Shown: positions 15,005 to 23,308, numbered from the stretch's first letter. The stretch is 32,884 nt of DNA from Lentzea waywayandensis (GCF_900115955.1 NZ_FOYL01000020.1:126592-159475); one strand, 5' to 3'. Numbers and translations are program-made. The notes: generated from the sequence alone by a model not told the origin.

Positions 15005-15863
15005 CGTCCACGAAGCGCGCACCGCGCTCGGCAAGCGACTCCGTGAGCTGCGTCAGCACGCCGGATTGACCGGCAAGCAGCTCGCGGAATCGTTGGCGTG
15101 GCCGCCCTCGAAGATCTCCAAGCTCGAGAACGGACGTCAGACCCCGACTGATGACGACCTCCGAGCCTGGGCGCGCATCACCGACGCTCCAGGAGAGGTC
15201 GACGCCCTCCTGGCAAAGCTGCACACACTTGAGACGCAGCACGCGGAGTGGCAACGGCTGCTGCGGACAGGAGCGCGGGCGCACCAGAGCGCACTCGCCG
15301 AACTCGACGCGAAGATCCGCTTCTACCGGGTGTTCGAGACCATGATCGTGCCCGGACTGCTTCAGATCCCTGAGTACGCCAAAGCATGTCTTGGACACGG
15401 GTCCGTGATGGACGAGGTTCGGGACGACATCGCCGAGGCGGTGCAGGTGCGCATGCGGCGTCAGGACATTCTCTACGCTCCGGATCGGCGTTTCCACTTC
15501 GTGCTCACTGAGGCTGCCTTGCGCTACAGGCTCTGCTCCCCCACCGCGATGCTGGGCCAGCTCGACCGACTCGTATCGCTGTCCACGTTGCCCAATCTCA
15601 AGCTCGGCGTGATCGACTTTCGGACGCTGTACCGCCACGAGTTCCCGACGCACGGCTTCTGGCTGCTCGGCGAGGATCTCGTGCAAGTGGAGACGTTCTC
15701 CGCCGAGCTCAACCTCGCCCAACCCCAGGAGATCGAGCTCTACGGCAAGATCTTCGAGTCTCTGGCCGGCATCGCCAGCTACGGCCGAGCCGCCCGCCAG
15801 ATCATCATGCGGGTGATCGACGACCTTTCCGCCGAAGTCGAGGAAGATCCTCCGACCAGGTAG
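14973..15863 (+). CDS. Scr1-type helix-turn-helix regulator (DUF5753)
   Basis: A 296-aa DNA-binding protein. An XRE-type helix-turn-helix at about 16-70 (LGKRLRELRQHAGLTGKQLA...PPSKISKLENGRQTP) is followed by a DUF5753 domain (about 95-285) with the familiar IRFYRVFETMIVPGLLQIPEYAKA. Such proteins (Scr1, WhiJ-like) control development and antibiotic production in Streptomyces together with small partners such as DUF397 or DUF6879 proteins, in a toxin-antitoxin-like layout. The TTG start at 14973 follows GGGAGGA very closely; no better start is visible. It probably regulates its own module through the repeats at 14162-14204. Confidence 0.87.
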   Translation: MPRNTASEASNVHEARTALGKRLRELRQHAGLTGKQLAESLAWPPSKISKLENGRQTPTDDDLRAWARITDAPGEVDALLAKLHTLETQHAEWQRLLRTGARAHQSALAELDAKIRFYRVFETMIVPGLLQIPEYAKACLGHGSVMDEVRDDIAEAVQVRMRRQDILYAPDRRFHFVLTEAALRYRLCSPTAMLGQLDRLVSLSTLPNLKLGVIDFRTLYRHEFPTHGFWLLGEDLVQVETFSAELNLAQPQEIELYGKIFESLAGIASYGRAARQIIMRVIDDLSAEVEEDPPTR

Positions 15864-15884
15864 GCCACAAGAAATTTCGAGAAA

Positions 15885-15907
15885 CCGGCTGGCCTCAAAC
15901 CAGCCGG
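15885..15907 (+). terminator. Hairpin CCGGCTGG/CCAGCCGG after the Scr1-type gene
   Basis: Perfect 8-bp arms (15885-15892 and 15900-15907) around a 7-nt loop, 21 bp after the Scr1-type stop codon, with no T-run. It probably ends the module transcript before the small downstream gene. Confidence 0.6.
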
Positions 15908-15925
15908 CCCTCGTACAAACTCTCC

Positions 15926-16165
15926 ATGGACTGGAACAAGGCGGCCGACGAGGCACGGACCCTCATGCAAGCCCACGAAGCGCTGAGCCGAGTGATGCCG
16001 CGCCCGAACGCCCCGAAGCGAACCTGGGTCGAGTACCACCGCCGCAGCGCCGCCGTCTACGCGCGGGTCGCCGAGATCGACCGCGGTCACTTCCACGAGA
16101 CGATGTTCTGGGCGACCCGCGAACGCGAGAAGGCCGAATCCATCGAGCAGTCAGCTCTGACTTGA
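15926..16165 (+). CDS. AMED_5909-like small protein
   Basis: 79 aa, soluble, rich in charged helices. The pattern MDWNKAADEARTLMQAHEAL...RTWVEYHRRSAAVYARVAEIDRGHFHE...WATREREKAE is like a family of Pseudonocardiales proteins annotated AMED_5909. No function is known to me. There is no Shine-Dalgarno. TACAAA (15914-15919) ends six bases before the ATG, so a leaderless transcript of its own is possible after the hairpin. Its 3' end overlaps the convergent DJ-1 gene by 15 bp. It often accompanies Scr1-type regulators, but a functional link is only inferred. Confidence 0.7.
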   Translation: MDWNKAADEARTLMQAHEALSRVMPRPNAPKRTWVEYHRRSAAVYARVAEIDRGHFHETMFWATREREKAESIEQSALT

Positions 16166-16771
16166 GTCGAACGCGGCCTTGAGGCCTTGCGCGATCTCCG
16201 GCGGGATCGAGTCGTAGGCGCGCGGCGGCTGCGGGTCGTACTCGATGCCGACCTGTACGGCCTGCGCGACCATCTCACCGAACTCGGCCTCGACCAGCCG
16301 CAACGCCATGTCGATGCCCGCCGACACGCCCGCGCCGCTGACGACCTTGCCGTCGAACACCACCCGGTCCGTCGACACCTCGACGCCGCGCACCTCCAGG
16401 TCCTCGCGCGCGGCCCAGTGCGTCGTGGCCTTCGAGACCAGCCCTGCCTCGGCGAGCAGCGTCGAGCCGGTGCACACCGACGTCGTCCACTTCGTCGTCG
16501 GGTGGATCTCGCGCAGCCACTCGACGACGCCGCCGGAGTCCCTGAGCAGTTCCCTCCAGTGCCCGGAGCCCGGTACCACCACGATGTCCGTGGACTTCAG
16601 CGACGAGAACGTGTCGGTCGGCACGACGGTCAGGCCGTTGTCGGACGTCACCGGGTCGAGCGTCGCGGCGACGAACCGCGTCGTGACGATCGGCACGCTG
16701 CCGAGCACCTCGAACGGGCCGACGAAGTCGAGCGCGGTCATGTTCGGGTAGAGCACGAACGTGGCTTCCAT
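16151..16771 (-). CDS. DJ-1/PfpI family protein, isonitrile-hydratase-like
   Basis: A 206-aa cytosolic protein of the DJ-1/PfpI superfamily. The nucleophile elbow SVCTGS places Cys100 in the expected position. The upstream DFVGPFEVL supplies the conserved acidic residue (Asp15 or Glu21), and TTHWA is the usual landmark. Length and motifs fit isonitrile-hydratase-like (InhA) enzymes. The substrate is not shown by sequence. ATG 16771 overlaps the stop of the GlxA-type regulator (TGATG), so both are made together. The two proteins are clearly paralogous over the DJ-1 domain. Confidence 0.85.
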   Translation of the reverse strand: MEATFVLYPNMTALDFVGPFEVLGSVPIVTTRFVAATLDPVTSDNGLTVVPTDTFSSLKSTDIVVVPGSGHWRELLRDSGGVVEWLREIHPTTKWTTSVCTGSTLLAEAGLVSKATTHWAAREDLEVRGVEVSTDRVVFDGKVVSGAGVSAGIDMALRLVEAEFGEMVAQAVQVGIEYDPQPPRAYDSIPPEIAQGLKAAFDSSQS

Positions 16772-17733
16772 CAGGCAACCCCAGTGGTCCGGAAACGGGC
16801 GCGGTAGCTGCCCGGCGACACGCCGAGCACGCGCAGGAAGGCTCTTCGCAGGGTCTCGGCGGAGCCGAACCCCGACTGGCGGGCGACGAGGTCGAGCGAG
16901 TCGCCGGTGCTGGCCAGCCGGTCGGCGGCGGCCTCGACGCGGGCTCGTTCGACGTACTGCGCGGGCGAGACGCCCACGTTGCGGGAGAAGACGCGGGCGA
17001 AGTGCCGCACGCTCATCATGGCCTTGCGCGCCATGACCGGCACCGTCCACTCCCGCGTCGGATCGGCGTGGATGTCGTCGAGCAACGCGCGCAACGAGCC
17101 GTCCCGCACCGGCTTCGCGCGGGTGTGCACGCTGAACTGCGACTGGCCGCCCGAGCGTTGCAGGAAGACGACCAGGTACTGCGCGATCCTGCGGGCCAGC
17201 GCGGGCCCGTGGTCCTGCTCGACCATGGCCAGGGCCAGGTCGATGCCCGCCGTGACGCCCGCGGACGTGGACACCTCGCCGTCGCACACGAAGATCGCGT
17301 CCGGCTCCACCTCGACGCCGCGGTTCTCCAGCTCGCCGGTGAACGCCCAGTGCGTCGTCGCCTTCTTGCCCTTCAGCAGTCCCGCGCTCGCCAGCACCAC
17401 GGATCCGGTGCAGACACCGGCGACCCGGCGCGACTTCAGCGCGAGCCGCCGCAGGTTGGTCATGAGCACCGCGTCGGACGCGGCCTCGTCGTAGCCCCAG
17501 CCGCCGACCACGATCAGCGTGTCGATCGGACGGTCCAGCTCGCGCAGATCGGCGCCCGCCTCGATGCGCACGCCCGCGGTCGCGGTGAACGGTGCTCCCC
17601 CGAGCGTGGCGAGCGTGACCTCGTACCGCGGTTCGCCGTAGTTCGCTGCCTGGAACACCTCTATCGGTCCCGCCAGGTCCAGCAGCGCCGTGCGGTCGTA
17701 GCCGACCACGACTATCTCCCTCAGATTCCCCAC
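16771..17733 (-). CDS. GlxA-type AraC regulator with DJ-1 domain
   Basis: A 320-aa transcription factor. The N-terminal DJ-1/PfpI-like domain (about 5-190) has VCTGS around Cys108 and TTHWAF. The C-terminal AraC helix-turn-helix pair (about 220-320) shows PVMARKAMMSVRHFARVF and SLDLVARQSGFGSAETLRRAFLRVLGVSPGSYR. It is probably an activator that senses the compound handled by the coupled DJ-1 enzyme. I prefer GTG 17733 with GAGGA upstream. ATG 17787, with GGGGGTGG before it, would add 18 non-conserved residues and leave only 27 bp to the divergent gene. Confidence 0.87.
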   Translation of the reverse strand: MGNLREIVVVGYDRTALLDLAGPIEVFQAANYGEPRYEVTLATLGGAPFTATAGVRIEAGADLRELDRPIDTLIVVGGWGYDEAASDAVLMTNLRRLALKSRRVAGVCTGSVVLASAGLLKGKKATTHWAFTGELENRGVEVEPDAIFVCDGEVSTSAGVTAGIDLALAMVEQDHGPALARRIAQYLVVFLQRSGGQSQFSVHTRAKPVRDGSLRALLDDIHADPTREWTVPVMARKAMMSVRHFARVFSRNVGVSPAQYVERARVEAAADRLASTGDSLDLVARQSGFGSAETLRRAFLRVLGVSPGSYRARFRTTGVA

Positions 17734-17814
17734 ACCTCCACTTTCCTCATCCCCGCCTGAGGCGGCAACGACATATCCCCCTCGCATTCGGCCACCCCCG
17801 TAAACTGGTGCGCG

Positions 17815-18819
17815 ATGCGCAAAGTGCTCTTCTTCGCGGCGATCGGCCTGCTCACGATCCTGCTGGTCGTGAGCGACCACGTGTTCCCTCCTCCCTCCGA
17901 GCCCGATCGCGAGACCAGGACCGCGGTCGTGGCGCTCGGCGACAGCACGATGTCCGGCGAGGGCGCCGGCAGCTACGAGCCGGGAACCGACGGCGAGGAC
18001 GGCGGCGACTGGTGCCATCGCTCGCGCGAGTCCGAGATCATGAAGACCGAGTTCCAGGCCGACCAGAAGATCAACCTGGCGTGCTCGGGCGCGAACTCGG
18101 ACAAGCTGCGCAACGAGCAGTTGCCGAAGCTGCGGGCGATCGCCGGGACGAACCAGGTCGTCGCGATCGTCGTGGCCATCGGCGCGAACGACGACCCGAG
18201 GTTCTCCGAGATCCTCAACAAGTGCTTCGAGGCGTGGGGCAAGCGCAGCGACTGCACGTCGTCCGTGGCGCCGGAGTGGACCAAGCGCGTGCGGCGGATG
18301 ATCCCCAAGGTCGAGAACACGCTCAGCGCCATCCGCCAGACCATGCGCGACTCCGGCTACCTCGACTCCTCCTACCAGCTGGTCGTGCAGTCGTACGCGG
18401 CGCCGGTCTCACCGAAGATGCCGCAGTCGCTGCAGAACCTGTCCGGCTGCCCGCTGCGCACCGCCGACCTGGAGTGGGTCGTCGAGGAGGCCGTGCCGGA
18501 GCTGTCGAACGGCCTGCGCACGGCCGCGGCGAAGGTCAACGCCCGGTTCCTCGACCTGGCGCGGGCCGGTGAGGGGCATGAGGCGTGCGTGGGCGGCAGC
18601 AAGCCGGAGACGGAGTGGTTCACGCGGTTGACGGTCGACTTCGACGGTTTGAAGGACCAGAAGCGCGCATCGCACGCGTTGCAGGAGTCGTTCCACCCCA
18701 ACGCCCGCGGCCACGAGCAGATCGGCCGATGCCTCACCGAGTTCCTGGCCTCCGACAAGCGCGACGGCGCGTGCGTGCCTCGGCTGAACGGCTCGCTCGG
18801 CCTCACGACGGAGAGTTAG
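17815..18819 (+). CDS. Exported SGNH/GDSL-type hydrolase
   Basis: A 334-aa esterase/lipase-like protein. The N-terminal hydrophobic segment (about 4-20) has no clear cleavage site and may be a signal anchor. Block I is LGDSTMSGEG with nucleophile Ser44. The GAND block has Asn125. Block V is FHPNARGH, with His294 as the likely catalytic residue. Eight Cys outside the leader (for example 67, 90, 138, 148) suggest disulfides and an extracytoplasmic location. There is no Shine-Dalgarno. TAAACT ends eight bases before ATG 17815, which would fit a leaderless start. It diverges from the GlxA-type operon. The ester substrate is unknown. Confidence 0.87.
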   Translation: MRKVLFFAAIGLLTILLVVSDHVFPPPSEPDRETRTAVVALGDSTMSGEGAGSYEPGTDGEDGGDWCHRSRESEIMKTEFQADQKINLACSGANSDKLRNEQLPKLRAIAGTNQVVAIVVAIGANDDPRFSEILNKCFEAWGKRSDCTSSVAPEWTKRVRRMIPKVENTLSAIRQTMRDSGYLDSSYQLVVQSYAAPVSPKMPQSLQNLSGCPLRTADLEWVVEEAVPELSNGLRTAAAKVNARFLDLARAGEGHEACVGGSKPETEWFTRLTVDFDGLKDQKRASHALQESFHPNARGHEQIGRCLTEFLASDKRDGACVPRLNGSLGLTTES

Positions 18820-19664
18820 GCCCAGCGTTTGAGTTCGCTCGTGGGCCAACCGGGATTGCCCGTGCGGGCGAACCTCGCCCACGCCTGCGCGATGTCGCCG
18901 CGGAACATGTCCGGGACGTCGGCGCCGTGATGTGCCGGTGTGCGGGCGTAGATCGAACGGAACGCGCCGCCGTGCTCGTCGGCCAGCCGCATGGTCGGCT
19001 TCTGGAACAGTTCGGCGTCCTCGTCGGCGGTGTGGCAGACCAGCAGATCCACGTCGTACGGGCCTTCGAGCGGGCTGCGCGGCAGCGTGTCTCCGTCGAC
19101 GATCGGTTGGTACAGCACGACTTCCGGGTCGGCTTTCCGCTGGACCTCGACCGCTTCCTCCGGCGTGAAGAACCGTCCGGCGAGGCTGTGCGCGATCGCC
19201 CGGTGGAACAGGCCCTTCGCGGACGGCATGACCATCAGGCTCGCGACCGTCTGCGCGCCGGACGACTGCCCGGCGACGGTGACGTTGGCCGGATCTCCGC
19301 CGTAGCGGGCGATGTTGCGCTGGATCCAGCGCAGCGCCGAGACGACGTCGAGCAGCCCGCGGTTGTGCGGAAACCCTTCCAGGGCACCGTATCCGTCGAC
19401 CGCGAGCCGGTAGTCGCAGCTGACGAACACGATCCCGTTCGACGCGTGGGCGTCGCCCGCGTACTCCGGTTGTGCCGAGGTGCCGACGGTGTTCGCGCCG
19501 CCGTGGATCCAGAGGATCACCGGGGCCGGACCGTCCGTTGTGGACCAGACGTTCAGCGTGTGCCGGTCACCGAACGTGCCCGCCGGCTCGCCGTCGCAGT
19601 CCACCGGTGGGTGGAAGCGCAGCGAGCCGACGGGCGGTTCGGCGTAACGGATTCCGAGGTTCAG
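18816..19664 (-). CDS. Compact type-B carboxylesterase, apparent CTG start
   Basis: 282 aa if started at CTG 19664. The conserved type-B esterase text begins immediately (LGIRYAEPPVGSLRFHPP), then LNVW, the oxyanion segment WIHGGAN, and the nucleophile elbow AGQSSGAQ (Ser134; usually GESAG). Near the end are HHGADVPDMF, with the catalytic His, and WARFARTGNPGWP. Usual family length is about 500 residues. The segment before LNVW and most of the region between GLFHRAIAHS and the His are shortened. The only standard start, GTG 19604, lacks a ribosome binding site and deletes the conserved N-terminus. The CTG has AGGTGA four bases upstream and overlaps the preceding stop as CTGA. No signal peptide is seen. 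It may be active or a decayed relic. Confidence 0.72.
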   Translation of the reverse strand: MNLGIRYAEPPVGSLRFHPPVDCDGEPAGTFGDRHTLNVWSTTDGPAPVILWIHGGANTVGTSAQPEYAGDAHASNGIVFVSCDYRLAVDGYGALEGFPHNRGLLDVVSALRWIQRNIARYGGDPANVTVAGQSSGAQTVASLMVMPSAKGLFHRAIAHSLAGRFFTPEEAVEVQRKADPEVVLYQPIVDGDTLPRSPLEGPYDVDLLVCHTADEDAELFQKPTMRLADEHGGAFRSIYARTPAHHGADVPDMFRGDIAQAWARFARTGNPGWPTSELKRWA

Positions 19665-22051
19665 GCCGTCACCTGGTGCGAGACCGGCAGCACGCGCAGG
19701 TTCGCCGCCGCCCGTTCCAGCTGGGAGAGCACGCTCGGCCGCATCCCCGCGATCTCCTGTTCGGCCGCCGGCCCGGAGATCTCCTGCAACAGCACCTGCT
19801 GCGGGTGGTCACCCTCGGCCTCGGCGACCGCGAGCACGCGGAACGGCGTGCCGGGAGCGAAGAGCACGCGTTCCTCGGTGGACACGCTGACGCGGTCGGT
19901 CACCTCGACCACGCGGCCGGTGACCGACCAGATCAGGTACTCGGTGACACCCTCGATGCGCTGGGACGGGTTCGCGACGGCGTCCAGCAGGCCGTGCTCC
20001 ACCAGGACCTCGCCGTGGCGGTAGCGCCGCGGCCCCGTGGGACCGCTCATGCCCCACACCGCCGCGATGCCGTTGTGCACGGGCAGGCGGTTCAGGCCCG
20101 AGACGATGCATGCGACGTACGGGCGCAAGCGGCCCAGACGTCCCATGCGGAGCGTTTCGACGACCATCTCCTCGTCCTGCGACACGCACGCCAGCAACGC
20201 CGTGAGGTCGGTGACCATGGCCTCGAACGCGGCCGGGTCCTCCTCCGCGTCCGGACGCTGGGAGAGCAGGCGGACGACCGTCGCCGCGTGCACGCCATAG
20301 CGTTCGCCGAGCGCACGGCGGACCGTGTCACGTTCGGCGTCCGAGCTGCTGTGGTCGACGGCGACCGTCTCGCGCTCGCCGTTGTTCTCCGGCGGGATCT
20401 CCCACAGGGCCAGCGGTTGCAACGGCAGCGGGCCGTCCACGCGGAACCTCACCGGAGCGGAGTCCGGGTCGTCCGACGGGAACGCGGCCTCGTCCGGGTC
20501 GTCCAGCGCGTGCGACGACACGGTCGCCATCGCCGGACCGGCGCCGATGCTCGCGTACGCGGGCCGTTCCGGTTCGGGCTCGGCCGGCGTGACGGCGGTG
20601 AAGAAGCCCACGCCGTTGTCCGACGAGTCACGCGTCGACAACGCGTGTGCGGGCGTGCTCGGCGCCGGGGGCTGCGCGGGCGGAGGAGGCGGCGGCGCGG
20701 TCACCTTGGAGTCGCAGAACACCAGCCGCAGGAGCTTGCGCACCTCGGGCTCCAGGCGTTCGACGAGAGCGGCGCCGTGCACCGCGACCGCGCCAGGCGT
20801 CGTGCGCCCAGGCGTGCCCACGGTCAGACGTGCCCACTCCGGGTCGAGGGGCTGGGTGCGCACCTCGGCCGCGTTGTACGGCTCGTCCTGCTCGCGCACC
20901 CACAGGCCTGAGGGCACGACTTCGAGCACGACGCCGTCGCCGAGGGAGAACACCCCGGGAGAGACCTCGGTCAGGCCCTGCACCGGCGTCCGGTAGCCCG
21001 ACACGACGGGCACGGACTCGTTCGGCACGCACAGCACCTCGGTGACGAACGGGCGCCACGTCTGCTGCCCGCGCGGGTCGACCGCGATGACCGCGGGCCC
21101 GCCGCTGCGCAGGTTGCCCACCGGCAGGCCGGTGAACATGGCGATCGGCTCGCCGATCTGGTCGGCGATGAGGCTGCCGACGCTCGCGTCGATGCCGTAC
21201 GGGACGAGCCGCACGCGTGACCGGGCCGCCTGCGGCAGCGCCGTCAGCAGGCGGCACACCTCGTCGATCGGGATCGCCGACTGGCCGGGGCCGCCGACGA
21301 CGACCGTCAGCACGTTGTCGCGGCACGGCAGCGCCACGATCGGCCGCGAGTCCTGGGCGCCCGGCTCGAACGGCGGCTGCTGCGCGCGCAGCCAGAGTCC
21401 GCTCGGAATCGGCTCGGAGATGCCGATCTCGCCCGTCGGCCACGGCGAGTTCGGGTCCATCGCCTCCCACTGCGGCACCGGGAAGCGGCGGCCGAACGGC
21501 ATCGGGGACGCGTTCGGCTGGAACTTCACCCAGCTTCCGTAGCCCTGCGTGCCGACGACGAACGCGGCACCGGGCACCGTGGTGAGCACGCCGTCCGGCG
21601 CCACGACCTCGGTCTGAAGCTGCTCGGCGAGCCACTGCGCGGGCGCGGTGGGCCGCATCGTCCCGGCGTGCGACACGGCGAGCCGGATGGGCCCACGGCC
21701 GTGCAGCGCCGCCACGACGTGCGGCCAGAAAGTGCTTTGTTCCCCGCCCGGGAAGTCGACCACGACCACGGTCCGGCCGGTGTCGGCGGGAAGGGCGCGC
21801 GCGAGTCCTGTGGCGCCCTGGCTGGGGCCCTCGGGATTGGAGACAACGAGCGTCGACCCCACCAGGTTCGCCGCGAAGGGCGTCCTCTGGGGTGCTGGCT
21901 CCGGCGGCGACGCTGCTGCCGGGGGCTGCTCGACGGGATACAGATCCATGTCCTGCTCGGTGCTCGTGATCGTCTGAACCCCGAAAACGCCCTGGCCAGA
22001 ACTCTGGGTCTGTGGTTGCTGGTCGCCATGCGCGGCGGCACGTCGGCCCAT
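19661..22051 (-). CDS. Large protein with degenerate ADP-ribosyltransferase-like C-terminus
   Basis: About 796 aa, no signal peptide or transmembrane helix. After a Gln/Pro-rich start come two related segments: about 95-225, ending PSGLWLRAQQ, and about 250-400, ending PSGLWVREQD. The first contains IRLAVSHAG...AQWLAEQLQTEVVAPDGVL, reminiscent of domains in large actinobacterial polymorphic-toxin-like proteins. A Pro-rich linker (about 455-500) follows. The C-terminal part (about 640-765) reads like an R-S-E ADP-ribosyltransferase fold, with YxHGEVLVEHG, EYLIWSVTGR and VLFAPGTPFRVL. The key positions appear replaced: WG for RG, no STS, and EER for ExE. I chose ATG 22051; GTG 22066 falls inside the GGAGGTGA ribosome binding site. 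The function is unknown. Confidence 0.7.
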   Translation of the reverse strand: MGRRAAAHGDQQPQTQSSGQGVFGVQTITSTEQDMDLYPVEQPPAAASPPEPAPQRTPFAANLVGSTLVVSNPEGPSQGATGLARALPADTGRTVVVVDFPGGEQSTFWPHVVAALHGRGPIRLAVSHAGTMRPTAPAQWLAEQLQTEVVAPDGVLTTVPGAAFVVGTQGYGSWVKFQPNASPMPFGRRFPVPQWEAMDPNSPWPTGEIGISEPIPSGLWLRAQQPPFEPGAQDSRPIVALPCRDNVLTVVVGGPGQSAIPIDEVCRLLTALPQAARSRVRLVPYGIDASVGSLIADQIGEPIAMFTGLPVGNLRSGGPAVIAVDPRGQQTWRPFVTEVLCVPNESVPVVSGYRTPVQGLTEVSPGVFSLGDGVVLEVVPSGLWVREQDEPYNAAEVRTQPLDPEWARLTVGTPGRTTPGAVAVHGAALVERLEPEVRKLLRLVFCDSKVTAPPPPPPAQPPAPSTPAHALSTRDSSDNGVGFFTAVTPAEPEPERPAYASIGAGPAMATVSSHALDDPDEAAFPSDDPDSAPVRFRVDGPLPLQPLALWEIPPENNGERETVAVDHSSSDAERDTVRRALGERYGVHAATVVRLLSQRPDAEEDPAAFEAMVTDLTALLACVSQDEEMVVETLRMGRLGRLRPYVACIVSGLNRLPVHNGIAAVWGMSGPTGPRRYRHGEVLVEHGLLDAVANPSQRIEGVTEYLIWSVTGRVVEVTDRVSVSTEERVLFAPGTPFRVLAVAEAEGDHPQQVLLQEISGPAAEQEIAGMRPSVLSQLERAAANLRVLPVSHQVTA

Positions 22052-22170
22052 CAAGCGCCTGATCACCTCCGTGCCATCCCGGTCACTCGCCCTTTCGGCT
22101 TAATCGGGCAACGAGCGTGCACGCTATCAAGACGCACCGCACACTTGTCACCCAGTCGGGTTATTTGGCT

Positions 22171-22848
22171 TCATCCGATCGAGACCCACACGGCGCGTGC
22201 TCGTCCGCACACTCCGTCAGGGCCGATGATCGCGGACGCGGAGTAGGCCTTGCGTCCGTCCCGGCCAAGCTCCCACGCCAGGAGCACGTGGTCCACGCCC
22301 AGTTTCACCGGACGCTCGACCTGGGCGACGAAGGTGCCGAGCACGAACGCCGGTCCCCCGTCCGGTGCGACGGGCTGCGCGGACGGGCAGTCGAGGGCGG
22401 CCCAGACGATCTCCGGCAGGACGCTGACCCCGTCGTTCGGCAGCGCCTCGGACGGCCGCCAGACCCCGGCCCACTCCGCGCGGCCGTCGAGCGGGCCGAG
22501 CAGCGCGGCGATGCCGTCCTCCCTGCCGGGACCGCAGCCGAAGCACGTCGGGAACGGGTGCTTGTCACGCCACGGCACCTTCGCGGAGGCCTTCAGCGCC
22601 TCGTCCAGCGTCGGCGCGGCGGGAACCTCCAGGTCGAGCGTGACGGGCTCGGCCGAGGCGATCACCGCGTCGCCGTCGAGCAGCTGCCCGTCGCGGACCT
22701 CCATCTCGCGGTCCAGCGGCACCGGCCTGCGCAACCGGACGCTCACCGCCGGGGCCTGGACGTGCGCGGCGAGCAGACCGGCCGAGTACCCGCCGTTGCC
22801 CATGCCGGGAGGCCCGTTGAACCTGCTCGCGACCGTCACAGTGCTCAT
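22171..22848 (-). CDS. Double-hotdog thioesterase-like protein
   Basis: 225 aa, cytosolic. The N-terminal FNGPPGMGNGGYSAGLLAAHV followed by VSVRLRRPVPLDREMEV matches the acyl-CoA thioesterase/acyl-binding hotdog pattern. A central FPTCFGCGPGR precedes a second hotdog-like half (WAALDCPSAQPV, VLGTFVAQVERPV). The CFGCG motif is common in actinobacterial relatives and may bind metal. ATG 22848 overlaps the SEC-C protein stop as ATGA and has GGAGGG upstream, so the two are co-expressed. The substrate is not predictable. Confidence 0.7.
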   Translation of the reverse strand: MSTVTVASRFNGPPGMGNGGYSAGLLAAHVQAPAVSVRLRRPVPLDREMEVRDGQLLDGDAVIASAEPVTLDLEVPAAPTLDEALKASAKVPWRDKHPFPTCFGCGPGREDGIAALLGPLDGRAEWAGVWRPSEALPNDGVSVLPEIVWAALDCPSAQPVAPDGGPAFVLGTFVAQVERPVKLGVDHVLLAWELGRDGRKAYSASAIIGPDGVCGRARAVWVSIG

Positions 22849-23219
22849 TCGAGGCCCTCCGCGTACACCCACTGGCCGTTCTCCCTGATGAACTTGCTCC
22901 GCTCGTGCACCACGCCCCCGACGTAGTGCGCACGGAACTCCACCACACCCTCGCTCTGCAGCAGACCGCCGTTCTCGGTCGCCAGAATTTCAAGCTTCAA
23001 CCAGCGGTCGGTCGAGTCGATTCCGGCACTCCTGGGGCGGTTCCTCGCGGCCCACGTGCGCAGCAGGTAGTCCTCATCGGACACCGCGAAAGCGCTGTAA
23101 CGCGAACGCATCAGCTGCTCGGCCGTGGCCGCCTTGCGGGCCCCGGAGTGCAGCGCACCGCAACAGTCCACATAGGACTGGCCGGTACCGCAGGGGCACA
23201 GTTTGTTGTTCACGTCCAC
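22845..23219 (-). CDS. YchJ family (UPF0225) SEC-C motif protein
   Basis: A 124-aa cytosolic protein. The N-terminal zinc-binding SEC-C-like motif LCPCGTGQSYVDCCG is followed by the YchJ signature AEQLMRSRYSAFAVSDEDYLLRTW. A cystatin/NTF2-like fold follows, with VVEFRAHYV and HERSKFIRENGQWVYAEG. The function of the family is unknown. A GTG start is used (23219); a second in-frame GTG is two codons on. It diverges from the DivIVA-like gene and is coupled to the hotdog protein by ATGA. Confidence 0.9.
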   Translation of the reverse strand: MDVNNKLCPCGTGQSYVDCCGALHSGARKAATAEQLMRSRYSAFAVSDEDYLLRTWAARNRPRSAGIDSTDRWLKLEILATENGGLLQSEGVVEFRAHYVGGVVHERSKFIRENGQWVYAEGLE

Positions 23220-23308
23220 ATTGTGCCTGGTAAACCCATTAGAACCGATGCCGCACCCCGTACGTACCCCTTGTCAAGACTGACTCGCGGGAGGCAGAGG
23301 AGACGGCA

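Noticed and set aside
18585..20024. Long plus-strand open frame of 479 codons opposite the esterase and large-protein genes
   Set aside because: It is antisense to two genes with clear homology, is rich in Arg/Ala/Gly with no recognisable domain, and reflects the GC-rich third-position bias.
22052..22170. Possible promoter or small RNA in the 119-bp gap upstream of the large-protein gene
   Set aside because: GTGACA and GATAGC-like boxes can be picked out on the minus strand, but spacing and match are weak. Nothing else is seen there.
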